Under the pieces are notes generated by a model. It made no database searches and was not told where the DNA came from. It worked only from the letters and a program-made list of their open reading frames with translations. A stretch of DNA of 46,487 nt. Origin: Chengkuizengella marina. GTDB taxonomy: Bacteria; Bacillota; Bacilli; Paenibacillales; KCTC-33759. The translations under genes were made by a program, and so were the position numbers. The stretch lies in contig NZ_SIJB01000036.1 in the NCBI RefSeq assembly GCF_009910845.1, forward strand, positions 1 through 46,487, in the 5' to 3' direction. Position 1 is the stretch's first letter, and the number at the start of each line of letters is the position of its first letter. Of this stretch, positions 16,470-25,545 are shown piece by piece.

Positions 16470-17729
16470 TCAGGTCAAGGAAATTTTTGCAAATTTTCTT
16501 TTTCCTACTTGTACAATATCCCCTTCTTTTGGGTTCACTACAGCATTGACATCCATGATTTTCTCTTCATTTATTCTAACTGCTCCTTGAGTAATACTTC
16601 TCCTTGCTTCCCCATTCGAGTTTTGTAACTTTAATAAAACGAGCAAATTGATCAAACGCAATGCACCTTCATCGAGATGGTTAGGAGCAACTTCAACAGT
16701 AGGAATATCATCTGGCAAAGCTCTCTTTTGAAAAACGGTCTTAAAGCGCTCCTCAGCTTCATTCGCAGCTTCTAAACCATGGTACATTCTTACAAAGGTA
16801 TGCCCTAATTTCATTTTCGCGTCTCTAGGATGTACTTTACCATTTTCTAACCCTATTTTTAATTCTCCTAAATCCTCAATAGACATATCTGTAGCAAGTT
16901 CATAATATTTAATCATCAATTCATCTGGTATTGACATAGATTTACCATAAATTTCACTTGGCTCTTCATCTATTCCAATATAATTATTTAAACTTTTACT
17001 CATTTTTTTAACGCCGTCTAACCCTTCAATTAATGGAAGCATAACCGTTGCTTGTGTTGGGACGCTGTATTCTTTTTGCAACGTCCTTCCCATCAATAAG
17101 TTGAATTTTTGATCAGTGCCGCCAATTTCAATGTCACTTTTCAAGGCGACTGAATCATACCCTTGCATTAAAGGGTAGAAAAACTCGTGAATACTGATGG
17201 ATTGACCTGAATTGTATCGTTTAGAAAAATCATCACGTTCCAGCATTCGAGCAACGGTAACTTTAGCAGATAGTTCAACAACATCCGCAAAGCTCAATGG
17301 TGCCAACCATTCTGAATTAAAAAAAACGGTTGTTTTTTCAATATCAAGTATTTTAAAAAATTGCTCTTTATAAGTCTGAGCATTTTTGATAACATCTTCC
17401 TCTGTTAATTGTTTACGTGTTTCAGATTTTCCTGTAGGATCCCCTATTCGTCCTGTAAAATCCCCTATTATCAGTTGAACCTGATGTCCAAGGTCTTGAA
17501 ATTGTCTGAGTTTATGTAAAACTACGGTATGACCTATGTGAATATCTGGTGCCGAAGGATCTAACCCTAATTTTACTTTTAAAGGTTCATTAGTTAACAC
17601 TGATTTGATAACCTTTTGCTTTAAATCTTCCTCAGGTACGATTTCAGCTACTCCACGGTGGATAACTTCTAATTGTCTATTCACCTCAGTTTGCTGCTCT
17701 ATTGTAAGCTCTTCCCATTTTGCCACCAT
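16470..17729 (-). CDS. tyrS: tyrosyl-tRNA synthetase
   Basis: A 419-residue class I synthetase that charges tRNA-Tyr. The signature motifs are HIGH at 64-67 and KMSKS at 242-246; an S4-like RNA-binding domain closes the protein (ARRSITQGAVRINEEKI). The KMSKS form, as opposed to KFGKT, is to my knowledge the TyrZ-like branch of bacterial TyrRS. The ATG at 17729 has GGAGGG upstream. No T-box antiterminator motif is visible in the 247 bp before the gene, although many Bacillales tyrS genes have one. It is convergent with rpsD and divergent from the PBP gene. Confidence 0.96.
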   Translation of the reverse strand: MVAKWEELTIEQQTEVNRQLEVIHRGVAEIVPEEDLKQKVIKSVLTNEPLKVKLGLDPSAPDIHIGHTVVLHKLRQFQDLGHQVQLIIGDFTGRIGDPTGKSETRKQLTEEDVIKNAQTYKEQFFKILDIEKTTVFFNSEWLAPLSFADVVELSAKVTVARMLERDDFSKRYNSGQSISIHEFFYPLMQGYDSVALKSDIEIGGTDQKFNLLMGRTLQKEYSVPTQATVMLPLIEGLDGVKKMSKSLNNYIGIDEEPSEIYGKSMSIPDELMIKYYELATDMSIEDLGELKIGLENGKVHPRDAKMKLGHTFVRMYHGLEAANEAEERFKTVFQKRALPDDIPTVEVAPNHLDEGALRLINLLVLLKLQNSNGEARRSITQGAVRINEEKIMDVNAVVNPKEGDIVQVGKRKFAKISLT

Positions 17730-17922
17730 TCATTCTTTCCCTCCATTTAAATCCTAAAAATGATCATATTATTTCATGATTATATTTTTACAACATTTTT
17801 AAAAAGTGCAACTTTTACTCTTTATTGACGTAAAAAAGTTGTATTATTTGGATTGCAATTTCATTCTTTTATATCAAACAACAACGGTAAAGTCAACCAA
17901 ATGAATGCTATGTTATAGCGAA

Positions 17923-17951
17923 TGTTCAAGCAAAAACCTTTATGCTATAAT
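17923..17951 (+). promoter_or_regulatory. extended -10 promoter of the class A PBP gene
   Basis: TATGCTATAAT contains TG-n-TATAAT (TATAAT 17946-17951), an extended -10, with a poor -35 (TGTTCA, 17923-17928) at 17 nt. The predicted start is about 18 nt before the Shine-Dalgarno-bearing start region GGAGGGGG, giving a very short leader. Confidence 0.65.
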
Positions 17952-17976
17952 GGGTTAGACCGGAGGGGGATCAAAA

Positions 17977-20900
17977 ATGTCAAAGAAACAAAACAAAAAC
18001 AAATCAAATCCTATACTTAAGAAATCACTATTTATATCTTTGATAACATTAAAATGGATATTAATTATTGGAATTATATTTGGGATTTTAACTGGTGGAG
18101 TGGTATTAGGTTATGTCACATCTATAGTTAAAGATGAACCTGTGCGTTCACCAGAAGAAATGGTATCTGAGGTTATGAAAAACAATGTCTCTGGGTTTGC
18201 CTATTTTAATGATGAGACATTGATTGGACAACTCCGTTCAGTAGAAGACCGTAGAATGATTGAGTTGAATGACATACCTAAAGTCATCCAAGATGCTTTT
18301 ATTGCCACAGAAGATCAAAATTTTGAAAATCACATTGGAATAGATATTAAAGGAATAACACGTGCAGTAAAACAACAAGTGTTTAATGAGCAAATTCAAA
18401 CAGGTGGAAGTACAATTACACAACAATTGGCGCGAAGAGTATTTTTAAATTTTGATCAAACAATTGATAGAAAAGTAAAAGAAATCATTCTTTCCGTTCG
18501 TATGGAGCAAGTTTTAACAAAGGATCAAATTCTAGAAGCATATTTAAATAAAATCGGATTTGGTACAGGTTCTAGTGGATATCCAGTTTCTGGAGTAAAG
18601 GCAGCTATTCAAGGTATTTTTGGTTTAAATGATCTTAATGATATCAATATAGCACAAGCTGCATTCCTGGCTGGTTTACCACAAAATCCAAATAAATACT
18701 CACCTTTTACTGGATATGGAGAGTTTGACGAACCAGGGTTTAATGCTGCAGTAGAAAGACAAAAACATGTACTTAATCGTATGAAAGAAGCAGGGAAAAT
18801 TACAGAGGCTGAATATACAGAAGCATTGAATTTTGACATTAAAGCTTCTTTAGCTAAACCTTCTGAAAAAGCATACACTACTTATCCATATTTAATGATT
18901 GAGATAGAACGTAGAGCAGCTGAAATTTTATTAAAACAAGAAAATCCTGAATTATCTCAGGAGGAAATTGACGCATCTGTAGAAGAATACCGTGAAACAG
19001 TCATTAATGGTGGATATAAAATTTATACAACCATTGATCAGACCATTTATGATGCTATGCAAGAGATAGCTCAGAATCCAGACAACTTTGCTCCAGATAA
19101 TGAAAATGGTGTGGAACAAACCGGTGCAGTCATGATTAACAATAAAACCGGTTCGATCTTAGGGATGATTGAAGGGCGAGGTTATGAAATAGAAGAATAT
19201 AACCATGCAACACAGATGAAAAGACAACCCGGATCTTCTATGAAACCTATTGCAGCTTATTTACCTGCAATAAATTCAGGAGAATTACAACCTGCTTCAA
19301 TTTTAGATGATATTCCAATCATCCTACCTGATGGAGGTAAAGGTGCTCATCTTCCATTGAACTGGGACTACAAATATCACGGATTAATGACAGCTCGTGA
19401 AGCTCTAAACGAATCCTACAATATCCCTGCGATTTATGTTTATAATGAAATAGTTGGTAGAGATGACGCACTTGATTTTGTTGAGGAGTTAGGAATTACA
19501 ACTTTAACTGAGGAAGACAGAAATGCACAAACAGGGGTTATTGGCGGGCTATCCTACGGAACTACTGTTGAGGAATTAACCAATGCATTTTCAAGTATAG
19601 CTAACTATGGTGAATTTAACGATGCCTATTTAATTGAAAAAATTGAAGATTCTGATGGGAAAATCGTATACGAGCATCAGCACGCACCTGAAAAATTATT
19701 TACAGAACAAGCTGCATTTTTAATCACTGATATGTTAAAAACAGCAGTTGCTGAAGGAGCTTCAGGTGGTGAAATCAGAAAAGGATTTAAAAACTACGGA
19801 AAAATACCAATTGTAGGTAAAACAGGGACGACCAATCTATATCGAGATGTTTGGTTTTTAGGATATTCACCTGACATTACATTAGGTGTATGGGCTGGAT
19901 ATGACCAAAACGGCTCTTTAGATTTTGGAAGATATGATGAACGTACTGGAAAAGCCAGAGCGAAAGAAATATGGTCAAAGGTAATGGACAAAACAATTGA
20001 ATTAAAGCCTGGCCTATTTGAGACAACTGAGTTTTATCAACCAGAAGGGTTAGTAAGAAAAACAGTTTCAAGCAAATCAGGACTGATTCCTACAGAATTA
20101 ACCAAACAGGCAGGATTTACAACAACAGATTTATTCGACAAAAAGTATGTCCCTACTGAGATGGATGATAGTTTATCAGAATTACCTGTCATTAGTTATA
20201 ATGACATCAATTATATCCCTCTTGCTTCTACACCAGACGATATGATTGAAACCAAAATCGTTGTAAATAGAAGTACTTCTTTAAAAGAGTTATATGAGAA
20301 AATAGATTCAATCTTAAAAGGGTATTCCAGTAGTCAAAAACCTAAAAATAGCAATGGATATCCTATGAGGCTTGAAGACTTCTATCCTACTGACATGGGT
20401 TCAACTGCTCCTATAGCTGAAGAGCCAAGAATAGAGGATGGTAAAAATCCGGAACCTCCATTCAATGTTAGATTAGAACAAAAAGAAGGAATCAATGTGA
20501 TTACATTTGACCACAGTCCAAGTGAGGATGTAGTAGGTTATCGTTTTTATAGAAATAATGGAAATGGATTTACACATTCACAAACGAAACGATACGATGA
20601 TGAATTGAAGTTTAAAGATTATGTAAGTGGATCTGTTGATTATTTTTATTATGTTGTAGCTGTAGATGTAGCCGGGAACATTTCTGAACCTAAAAGACTT
20701 CAAACAAATAAAGATGCTGAATCACCTGAAATTCCTGTGCAAGAAGATGAAGAAGGAGATACAGATGACAATGATGATAATGAAGGAAGTGGAGTTGATT
20801 TAGGTAATATTGGATCATTACCGAAGATCCCAACAAATGTTGAAGCTGTAAAAGATGAATTAACTGTAAAAATTACATGGATTGCAAATTCTGTCAATGA

Positions 20901-21081
20901 TAAAGTTTTATATTATGAAATTTATTACAGTGATAAAAAAGATGGAGATTATCAATTCATCTCCAATGCGAATAAAAATTCCTTTGCAGACACCAGTATT
21001 ATAAATGAAGGATGGTATCGAATTGCCGCAGTAAATAAAACAGGAGCTTCAGCATTATCTGATCCTGTAGAAGTAAAGTAA
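17977..21081 (+). CDS. class A penicillin-binding protein (PBP1A type) with two C-terminal FN3 domains
   Basis: A 1034-residue bifunctional peptidoglycan synthase. A short basic cytoplasmic tail and one membrane anchor (about 22-50) lead to a GT51 transglycosylase domain with TEDQNF (catalytic Glu112) and GGSTITQQLARRVFLN. The transpeptidase domain has SSMK (nucleophile Ser420, Lys423), SYN (480-482) and KTGTT (615-619). After about residue 660 come two fibronectin type III-like domains (about 827-911 and 948-1034) joined by a strongly acidic linker (923-943). It polymerises and cross-links glycan outside the membrane and binds beta-lactams. It has its own promoter and terminator. Confidence 0.95.
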   Translation: MSKKQNKNKSNPILKKSLFISLITLKWILIIGIIFGILTGGVVLGYVTSIVKDEPVRSPEEMVSEVMKNNVSGFAYFNDETLIGQLRSVEDRRMIELNDIPKVIQDAFIATEDQNFENHIGIDIKGITRAVKQQVFNEQIQTGGSTITQQLARRVFLNFDQTIDRKVKEIILSVRMEQVLTKDQILEAYLNKIGFGTGSSGYPVSGVKAAIQGIFGLNDLNDINIAQAAFLAGLPQNPNKYSPFTGYGEFDEPGFNAAVERQKHVLNRMKEAGKITEAEYTEALNFDIKASLAKPSEKAYTTYPYLMIEIERRAAEILLKQENPELSQEEIDASVEEYRETVINGGYKIYTTIDQTIYDAMQEIAQNPDNFAPDNENGVEQTGAVMINNKTGSILGMIEGRGYEIEEYNHATQMKRQPGSSMKPIAAYLPAINSGELQPASILDDIPIILPDGGKGAHLPLNWDYKYHGLMTAREALNESYNIPAIYVYNEIVGRDDALDFVEELGITTLTEEDRNAQTGVIGGLSYGTTVEELTNAFSSIANYGEFNDAYLIEKIEDSDGKIVYEHQHAPEKLFTEQAAFLITDMLKTAVAEGASGGEIRKGFKNYGKIPIVGKTGTTNLYRDVWFLGYSPDITLGVWAGYDQNGSLDFGRYDERTGKARAKEIWSKVMDKTIELKPGLFETTEFYQPEGLVRKTVSSKSGLIPTELTKQAGFTTTDLFDKKYVPTEMDDSLSELPVISYNDINYIPLASTPDDMIETKIVVNRSTSLKELYEKIDSILKGYSSSQKPKNSNGYPMRLEDFYPTDMGSTAPIAEEPRIEDGKNPEPPFNVRLEQKEGINVITFDHSPSEDVVGYRFYRNNGNGFTHSQTKRYDDELKFKDYVSGSVDYFYYVVAVDVAGNISEPKRLQTNKDAESPEIPVQEDEEGDTDDNDDNEGSGVDLGNIGSLPKIPTNVEAVKDELTVKITWIANSVNDKVLYYEIYYSDKKDGDYQFISNANKNSFADTSIINEGWYRIAAVNKTGASALSDPVEVK

Positions 21082-21096
21082 TTATATTGCCAAACT

Positions 21097-21141
21097 AAAA
21101 AACCCCCTATCATACTCATTACGAGTTAGATAGGGGGTTTT
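21097..21141. terminator. bidirectional terminator between PBP gene and acsA
   Basis: An arm ending CCCCCTATC (to 21111) pairs with GATAGGGGG (from 21129), flanked by AAAA and TTTT, with an inner ACTC/GAGT helix. It serves both convergent genes. Confidence 0.88.
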
Positions 21142-21170
21142 AAGAATTGTTAATAAAGATTTATACTTCA

Positions 21171-22898
21171 TTAATCTTCAATAGTAGAAAGATCTCCAGT
21201 TGGGAGGTTTAATTCCCAAGCTTTTAATACACGTCTCATAATTTTACCACTTCTTGTTTTAGGAAGCTTATCTTTGAATTCAATTTCACGAGGTGAAGCA
21301 TGAGCAGATAATCCTTCCTTTACATATTGTGAAATTTGATCTTTTAACACTTGTGAAGGTTTATAGCCTTTTCTCAGAGAGATATAAGCTTTAATAATTT
21401 CTCCACGAACAGGATCAGGAATACCAATTACACCTGCTTCTGCAACAGCAGGATGTTCAACCAATTTACTTTCTACCTCAAATGGACCTACTCTCTCACC
21501 AGATGTATTAATAACATCATCAATTCTACCTTGAAACCAAAAATAACCGTCTTCATCACGATAAGCAGAATCTCCAGATATATACCAACCTGGAATTCTA
21601 AAATATTCCTCGTATTTAGTCTTGTTTTTCCATATTTTTCTCATCATCGAAGGCCACGGAGTTTTAATGGCTAAGTTGCCCATATGATACGGTGCTACTT
21701 CTTTACCATAATCATTAATAATGGCTGCCTCAACACCCGGTATAGGTTTTCCCATGGAACCAGGTTTGATCTCCATTCGAGGATAATTACAAATGAGCTG
21801 CCCTCCTGTTTCTGTCATCCACCAAGTATCATGTATTCGCTGATGATATACTTTCAAACCCCAACGAATAACCTCAGGATTGAGTGGTTCTCCTACACTT
21901 AATACATGTCTAAGGCTAGATAGATCAAATTGTTGGACAACATCATCCCCAGCTCCCATCAGCATACGAAATGCAGTTGGAGCACTGTACCATACCGTAA
22001 TTTTATATTTTTGAATGGTTTCATACCAATCTTGAGGACTAAATCTGCCACCTCTAATTACATTGGATGCTCCATTTAACCAAGGAGCAAATATCCCATA
22101 AGATGTACCTGTAACCCATCCGGGATCAGCAGTACACCAATAAATATCATCCTTATGCAAATCCAGAACTATTTTTCCAGTATAATAATGTTGAATCATT
22201 GCATTGTGAGAGTGAAAAACACCTTTAGGTTTTCCTGTAGAACCAGAAGTATAGTGAATAATTAAACCATCTTCAAGATCAACCCACTCTATTTCAAACT
22301 CATCTGAAGCATTTTTCATTGCTTGATTAAAATCCACCTGTCCTTCAGATAAAGAAATATCTTCACCAACTAATATGATATGTTTTAAATTTGGTAAATC
22401 TGAAACTTGAATTCGATGAAGTAATTCTGGTGTGGTCACTACAGCAACAGCTTCGCTATCCTCCAATCGATCCTTCACGGCTGTTTCCATAAATGCTTCA
22501 AATAATGGACCCACAATTGCCCCATTTTTAATGGCTCCTAGTAAGGCAAAATAAAGCTCAGGAGTTCTTGGCATAAAAATAAATACACGGTCCCCTTTTT
22601 GAATTCCAAGATCCTTTAATATATTTGCTGCTTGGTTAGATTTCTTTTTCATTTCTTTGAAAGTGTAAGATTCATCACGGATTGCATCACTGTAATATAA
22701 AGCTACCTTATCTTTTATTGGCGACTCCGCATGTCGATCAATCGCTTCGTAAGCCATATTTACTTTCCCTGATTTGTTCCAAGAAAAGTCCTTCATAACA
22801 TGTTCCCACTTGAATTCAGAAAGACTGGTTTCATAGTCTTGTAAATTTCCTTCTGTTGCTACTACCTCAATTACTTCTTCATCATTATTTTTCCCCAT
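21171..22898 (-). CDS. acsA: acetyl-CoA synthetase (AMP-forming)
   Basis: A 575-residue adenylate-forming enzyme that makes acetyl-CoA from acetate, ATP and CoA. Motifs are HYTSGSTGKPKGVFHS (P-loop), TWWMTETGGQ, GWYISGDSAYRDEDGYFWF, GRIDDVINTSGERVGPFEVE and the C-terminal PKTRSGKIMRR with Lys552, the lysine that acetyltransferase AcuA modifies in B. subtilis. No acuABC genes are adjacent here. The ATG at 22898 has AGGAGG upstream. The 181 bp before the gene hold a cre-like site, consistent with catabolite repression as in B. subtilis. Confidence 0.95.
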   Translation of the reverse strand: MGKNNDEEVIEVVATEGNLQDYETSLSEFKWEHVMKDFSWNKSGKVNMAYEAIDRHAESPIKDKVALYYSDAIRDESYTFKEMKKKSNQAANILKDLGIQKGDRVFIFMPRTPELYFALLGAIKNGAIVGPLFEAFMETAVKDRLEDSEAVAVVTTPELLHRIQVSDLPNLKHIILVGEDISLSEGQVDFNQAMKNASDEFEIEWVDLEDGLIIHYTSGSTGKPKGVFHSHNAMIQHYYTGKIVLDLHKDDIYWCTADPGWVTGTSYGIFAPWLNGASNVIRGGRFSPQDWYETIQKYKITVWYSAPTAFRMLMGAGDDVVQQFDLSSLRHVLSVGEPLNPEVIRWGLKVYHQRIHDTWWMTETGGQLICNYPRMEIKPGSMGKPIPGVEAAIINDYGKEVAPYHMGNLAIKTPWPSMMRKIWKNKTKYEEYFRIPGWYISGDSAYRDEDGYFWFQGRIDDVINTSGERVGPFEVESKLVEHPAVAEAGVIGIPDPVRGEIIKAYISLRKGYKPSQVLKDQISQYVKEGLSAHASPREIEFKDKLPKTRSGKIMRRVLKAWELNLPTGDLSTIED

Positions 22899-22927
22899 AA
22901 TCCCCCTCCTATTTCAAATAACTGCTA

Positions 22928-22942
22928 TTGTAAGTGCTTCCA
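22928..22942 (+). promoter_or_regulatory. candidate cre site upstream of acsA
   Basis: TTGTAAGTGCTTCCA (written on the plus strand) fits the relaxed cre consensus WTGNAANCGNWNNCW with a single mismatch, the C of the central CG. A TATAAT on the minus strand at 22993-22998 could be the acsA -10, which would put this site downstream of the transcription start, a typical roadblock position. ccpA is encoded 0.9 kb away. Confidence 0.45.
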
Positions 22943-23070
22943 TTAAAATATATGAAAACAAAAAAATACGATGAACATTTTCTGACATTTCTATTATATC
23001 ATATCTTCAAGGTGATTTATGTCTAACAATAGAGTAAAATAATCTACAAAAAAAGAAATAAACTAAACAA

Positions 23071-23089
23071 CCCTCACATTTAGTGAGGG
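23071..23089 (-). terminator. terminator of ccpA-mtnN, overlapping the mtnN stop
   Basis: CCCTCAC (23071-23077) and GTGAGGG (23083-23089) form a 7-bp stem with a 5-nt loop. The mtnN TAA stop (23080-23082) lies in the loop, so the last three codons encode one stem arm. The minus strand continues TTGTTTAGTTTATTT. Confidence 0.65.
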
Positions 23090-23790
23090 TTAATATTTTT
23101 AAACATATGCTCTACAATTTGATAAGAATGTTGAGAGGCTTGTACAACAAACTCTGCAAAATTAACATTTGCGGAACCATCTGCTTTATCTGACATTGAC
23201 CGAATTATCACAAATGGAACTTCATTCATGGAGCACACCTGAGCTACTGCTGCCCCTTCCATTTCTGTACAATCTCCGCCCAACTGCTCATGTAAATTTC
23301 TAACGATTTCACGATCAGCAATGAATTGATCTCCTGATAATACTCTTCCTTTTCTAGTATGACCTTTAAACCACTTTTCACTTGCATTGGAAGCTAAATT
23401 TATTAACTGATGATCTGCTTTAAAAATAGAGATTTTATCATAAGGAATCATTCCTTTATCAAAACCAAGTGCAGTAGCATCCATATCGTGATGCATACAA
23501 TCAGTAGATATGAGAATATCACCTATTTGTAACTCTGGATGAAGAGCGCCTGCAACACCTGTAAAAATAATGGCACCTACCCGAAAGGTATCAATTAATA
23601 TTTGAGAACATATTGCAGCATTTACTTTTCCCACACCGGATTTACATAAAACAACCTTTGTATCATAAAAATTTCCTTCATAAAACTGTATGCCTGCTTT
23701 TACAACCGTTTTTGGATTGTCAATATGATTAAGAAACCTCTTTATTTCTTCATCCATTGCACCAATTATTCCTATTTTAGGATAAATCAT
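23080..23790 (-). CDS. mtnN: 5'-methylthioadenosine/S-adenosylhomocysteine nucleosidase
   Basis: A 236-residue MTA/SAH nucleosidase that splits adenine from methylthioadenosine, S-adenosylhomocysteine and 5'-deoxyadenosine, clearing SAM by-products and feeding methionine salvage. Landmarks are IGIIGAMDEE at the start, KSGVGKVNAA, TGVAGAL, DCTEMEGAAVAQV (Glu178) and SMSDKADG (Asp201), the catalytic acid. The ATG overlaps the ccpA stop in an ATGA, so it is translationally coupled to ccpA. This placement differs from B. subtilis, where mtnN lies with cysteine-methionine genes. Confidence 0.95.
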   Translation of the reverse strand: MIYPKIGIIGAMDEEIKRFLNHIDNPKTVVKAGIQFYEGNFYDTKVVLCKSGVGKVNAAICSQILIDTFRVGAIIFTGVAGALHPELQIGDILISTDCMHHDMDATALGFDKGMIPYDKISIFKADHQLINLASNASEKWFKGHTRKGRVLSGDQFIADREIVRNLHEQLGGDCTEMEGAAVAQVCSMNEVPFVIIRSMSDKADGSANVNFAEFVVQASQHSYQIVEHMFKNINPH

Positions 23791-24794
23791 GTTAACCTTT
23801 TCACGCTATTTCTTTGAATTAGCTCATGTGGTAATATAATTTGAGATTGCTCAATCTCTTCATTCACCATTAGTTTTGTTAAAAGCCTCATAGAAACAGC
23901 ACCTATATCATACATCGGTTGTGCTACTGTAGTAAGCAAAGGTCTCACCATAGAAGCCATTCTAATATTATCAACACTGATAACAGAAATATCCTCAGGT
24001 ACTTTTAAACCAGCATCTTGAATTGCATGAATTGCACCTATCGCCATTTCATCAGTAACAGCAAATACAGCAGTAACGTTTTGGTTAGATTCTAAGAAGT
24101 ATTTCATTTTTTCTAAACCTGAATCATAACGGAAGTTACCAACTTGTATAAGATCTTCATTTACGGTTAGTCCTGCATCCTCAATTGCTTTTATATAGCC
24201 TTGGTATCTTGCAAATCCTTTAGCTAGATCCTTAAAGTTACCACCAATTAGAGCGATATCTCGATGTCCTTCATTTAATAAAGCTTGTACTGCATCAAAT
24301 GCCGCTTTTTCATGATCAATATCTACAGATGGTATATTTTCAGACTCTTCTTTCGTTCCACATAATACAATCGGCACACTTGCTGTTTTAAAAGCATGAA
24401 TATGATCTTCTGTTACTGTACCACCCATAAATAATAATCCATCCACTTGTTTTTCCAACAACGTGTTAATCACTTGAATTTCCTTCTCTTTTTTCTTATC
24501 AGAGTTACATAAGATGATATTGTATCGATACATATTAGCAATATCTTCCACACCTCTAGCAACCTCAGAAAAGATGGTATTAGAAATGTCAGGAATTACT
24601 ACACCAACCGTGGTTGTTTTCTTACTAGCTAGCCCTCTAGCTACAGCATTTGGACGATATCCTAGCTTTTCTATGGCATCGAACACTTTTTTACGTGTTT
24701 GAGGTTTTACATTTGGATTGTTATTAACTACCCTCGACACGGTGGCCATTGATACACCTGATTCTCTTGCTACATCATAAATAGTTACTGTCAC
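23787..24794 (-). CDS. ccpA: catabolite control protein A
   Basis: A 335-residue LacI-family regulator, very close to B. subtilis CcpA (334 residues). The N-terminal helix-turn-helix is TIYDVARESGVSMATVSRVV, and the hinge GYRPNAVARGLASKKTTTVG leads to a periplasmic-binding-protein-like core ending in PTYDIGAVSMRLL-like sequence. Bound to HPr-Ser46-P it recognises cre sites and represses or activates carbon genes. I choose GTG at 24794, since GGAGAG lies 7 nt upstream; a TTG at 24809 would sit inside that site. Within this window it may act at the TRAP-TAXI operon and acsA. Confidence 0.96.
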   Translation of the reverse strand: MTVTIYDVARESGVSMATVSRVVNNNPNVKPQTRKKVFDAIEKLGYRPNAVARGLASKKTTTVGVVIPDISNTIFSEVARGVEDIANMYRYNIILCNSDKKKEKEIQVINTLLEKQVDGLLFMGGTVTEDHIHAFKTASVPIVLCGTKEESENIPSVDIDHEKAAFDAVQALLNEGHRDIALIGGNFKDLAKGFARYQGYIKAIEDAGLTVNEDLIQVGNFRYDSGLEKMKYFLESNQNVTAVFAVTDEMAIGAIHAIQDAGLKVPEDISVISVDNIRMASMVRPLLTTVAQPMYDIGAVSMRLLTKLMVNEEIEQSQIILPHELIQRNSVKRLT

Positions 24795-24976
24795 TTTTTT
24801 TCTCTCCAATTGTTATATTCTATAAATATCATACGATATTATAATCTTATTGTAAACTTTAGGCATTTTTTAATTTAAATATAAATGGATTACAAGTACA
24901 TATTACAACTAATTTAGAGTCGGTAACTCATGAAAAAATGTAAATTTCTTAACAATTTAACATTTGATATAAAAAG

Positions 24977-25004
24977 AAAAAATCAATTGATTAATTGATT
25001 TTTT
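24977..25004. terminator. bidirectional hairpin downstream of the zinc-ribbon gene
   Basis: AAAAAATCAATT pairs perfectly with AATTGATTTTTT around a 4-nt GATT loop. It can terminate leftward transcription from 25085-25489. The rest of the 290-bp gap before ccpA is AT-rich; it must hold the ccpA promoter, which I cannot place with confidence. Confidence 0.6.
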
Positions 25005-25084
25005 TCAAAGCAGTTTTATTCTTTTAACAAATTAAAATTGATCAAAATTCTAAGATAAATCATTAATATTATATATTTTTCACT

Positions 25085-25489
25085 TTAAAAATGAATTAGT
25101 TCTGTTAGCTGCAATAAACGTTTCTCAGTTTCATTAACCCACTTTGTATCATGTAAGGATTGAGCTAGCAATAATATATCAAGTAGTTCATTAATTCTTA
25201 GTTGTATGATATCCTCAATTGGGATATGTATTAATTCTTTCTCTGAGCTTACATATAAAAGATGAGCAAACTCATTTATTTCATTAAAAAATATTTGATT
25301 TTTGGAATAAGAAGGATCTATCTTTTGTATCAATTGAGTTAAATCTTCCTTAACATCCAACAACACTTCACTCTCCTCACAATTTTCACATGAAAATATG
25401 GGGACGTTTCTTATGTGTATTTTTTTAGAGTATTTAACTGTTCTTAATTGAATACTCAAAGTTTTACCGCACTTACATTCTTTTTGCAA
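25085..25489 (-). CDS. uncharacterised zinc-ribbon protein
   Basis: About 134 residues; I do not recognise the family. The N-terminus has CKCG and later FSCENCEES, two Cys pairs about 26 residues apart, typical of a small zinc ribbon and reminiscent of YgiT-type fingers. The rest is helical and acidic, with an ILLLAQSLHDTKWVNETEKR tail. A TTG start at 25489 gives a proper spacing from AGGGAG; the GTG three codons earlier would abut that site. It sits 56 bp after the VanZ-like gene and upstream of ccpA. A role in protein or nucleic-acid binding is only suggested by the zinc ribbon. Confidence 0.7.
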   Translation of the reverse strand: MQKECKCGKTLSIQLRTVKYSKKIHIRNVPIFSCENCEESEVLLDVKEDLTQLIQKIDPSYSKNQIFFNEINEFAHLLYVSSEKELIHIPIEDIIQLRINELLDILLLAQSLHDTKWVNETEKRLLQLTELIHF

Positions 25490-25545
25490 ACCAATCACTC
25501 CCTATGTGTCAATATTTCTACACTAGAGTTGCAAATTCCTGTTTG

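Noticed and set aside
17730-17976. T-box riboswitch before tyrS
   Set aside because: No T-box core sequence on the minus strand and no terminator-like hairpin.
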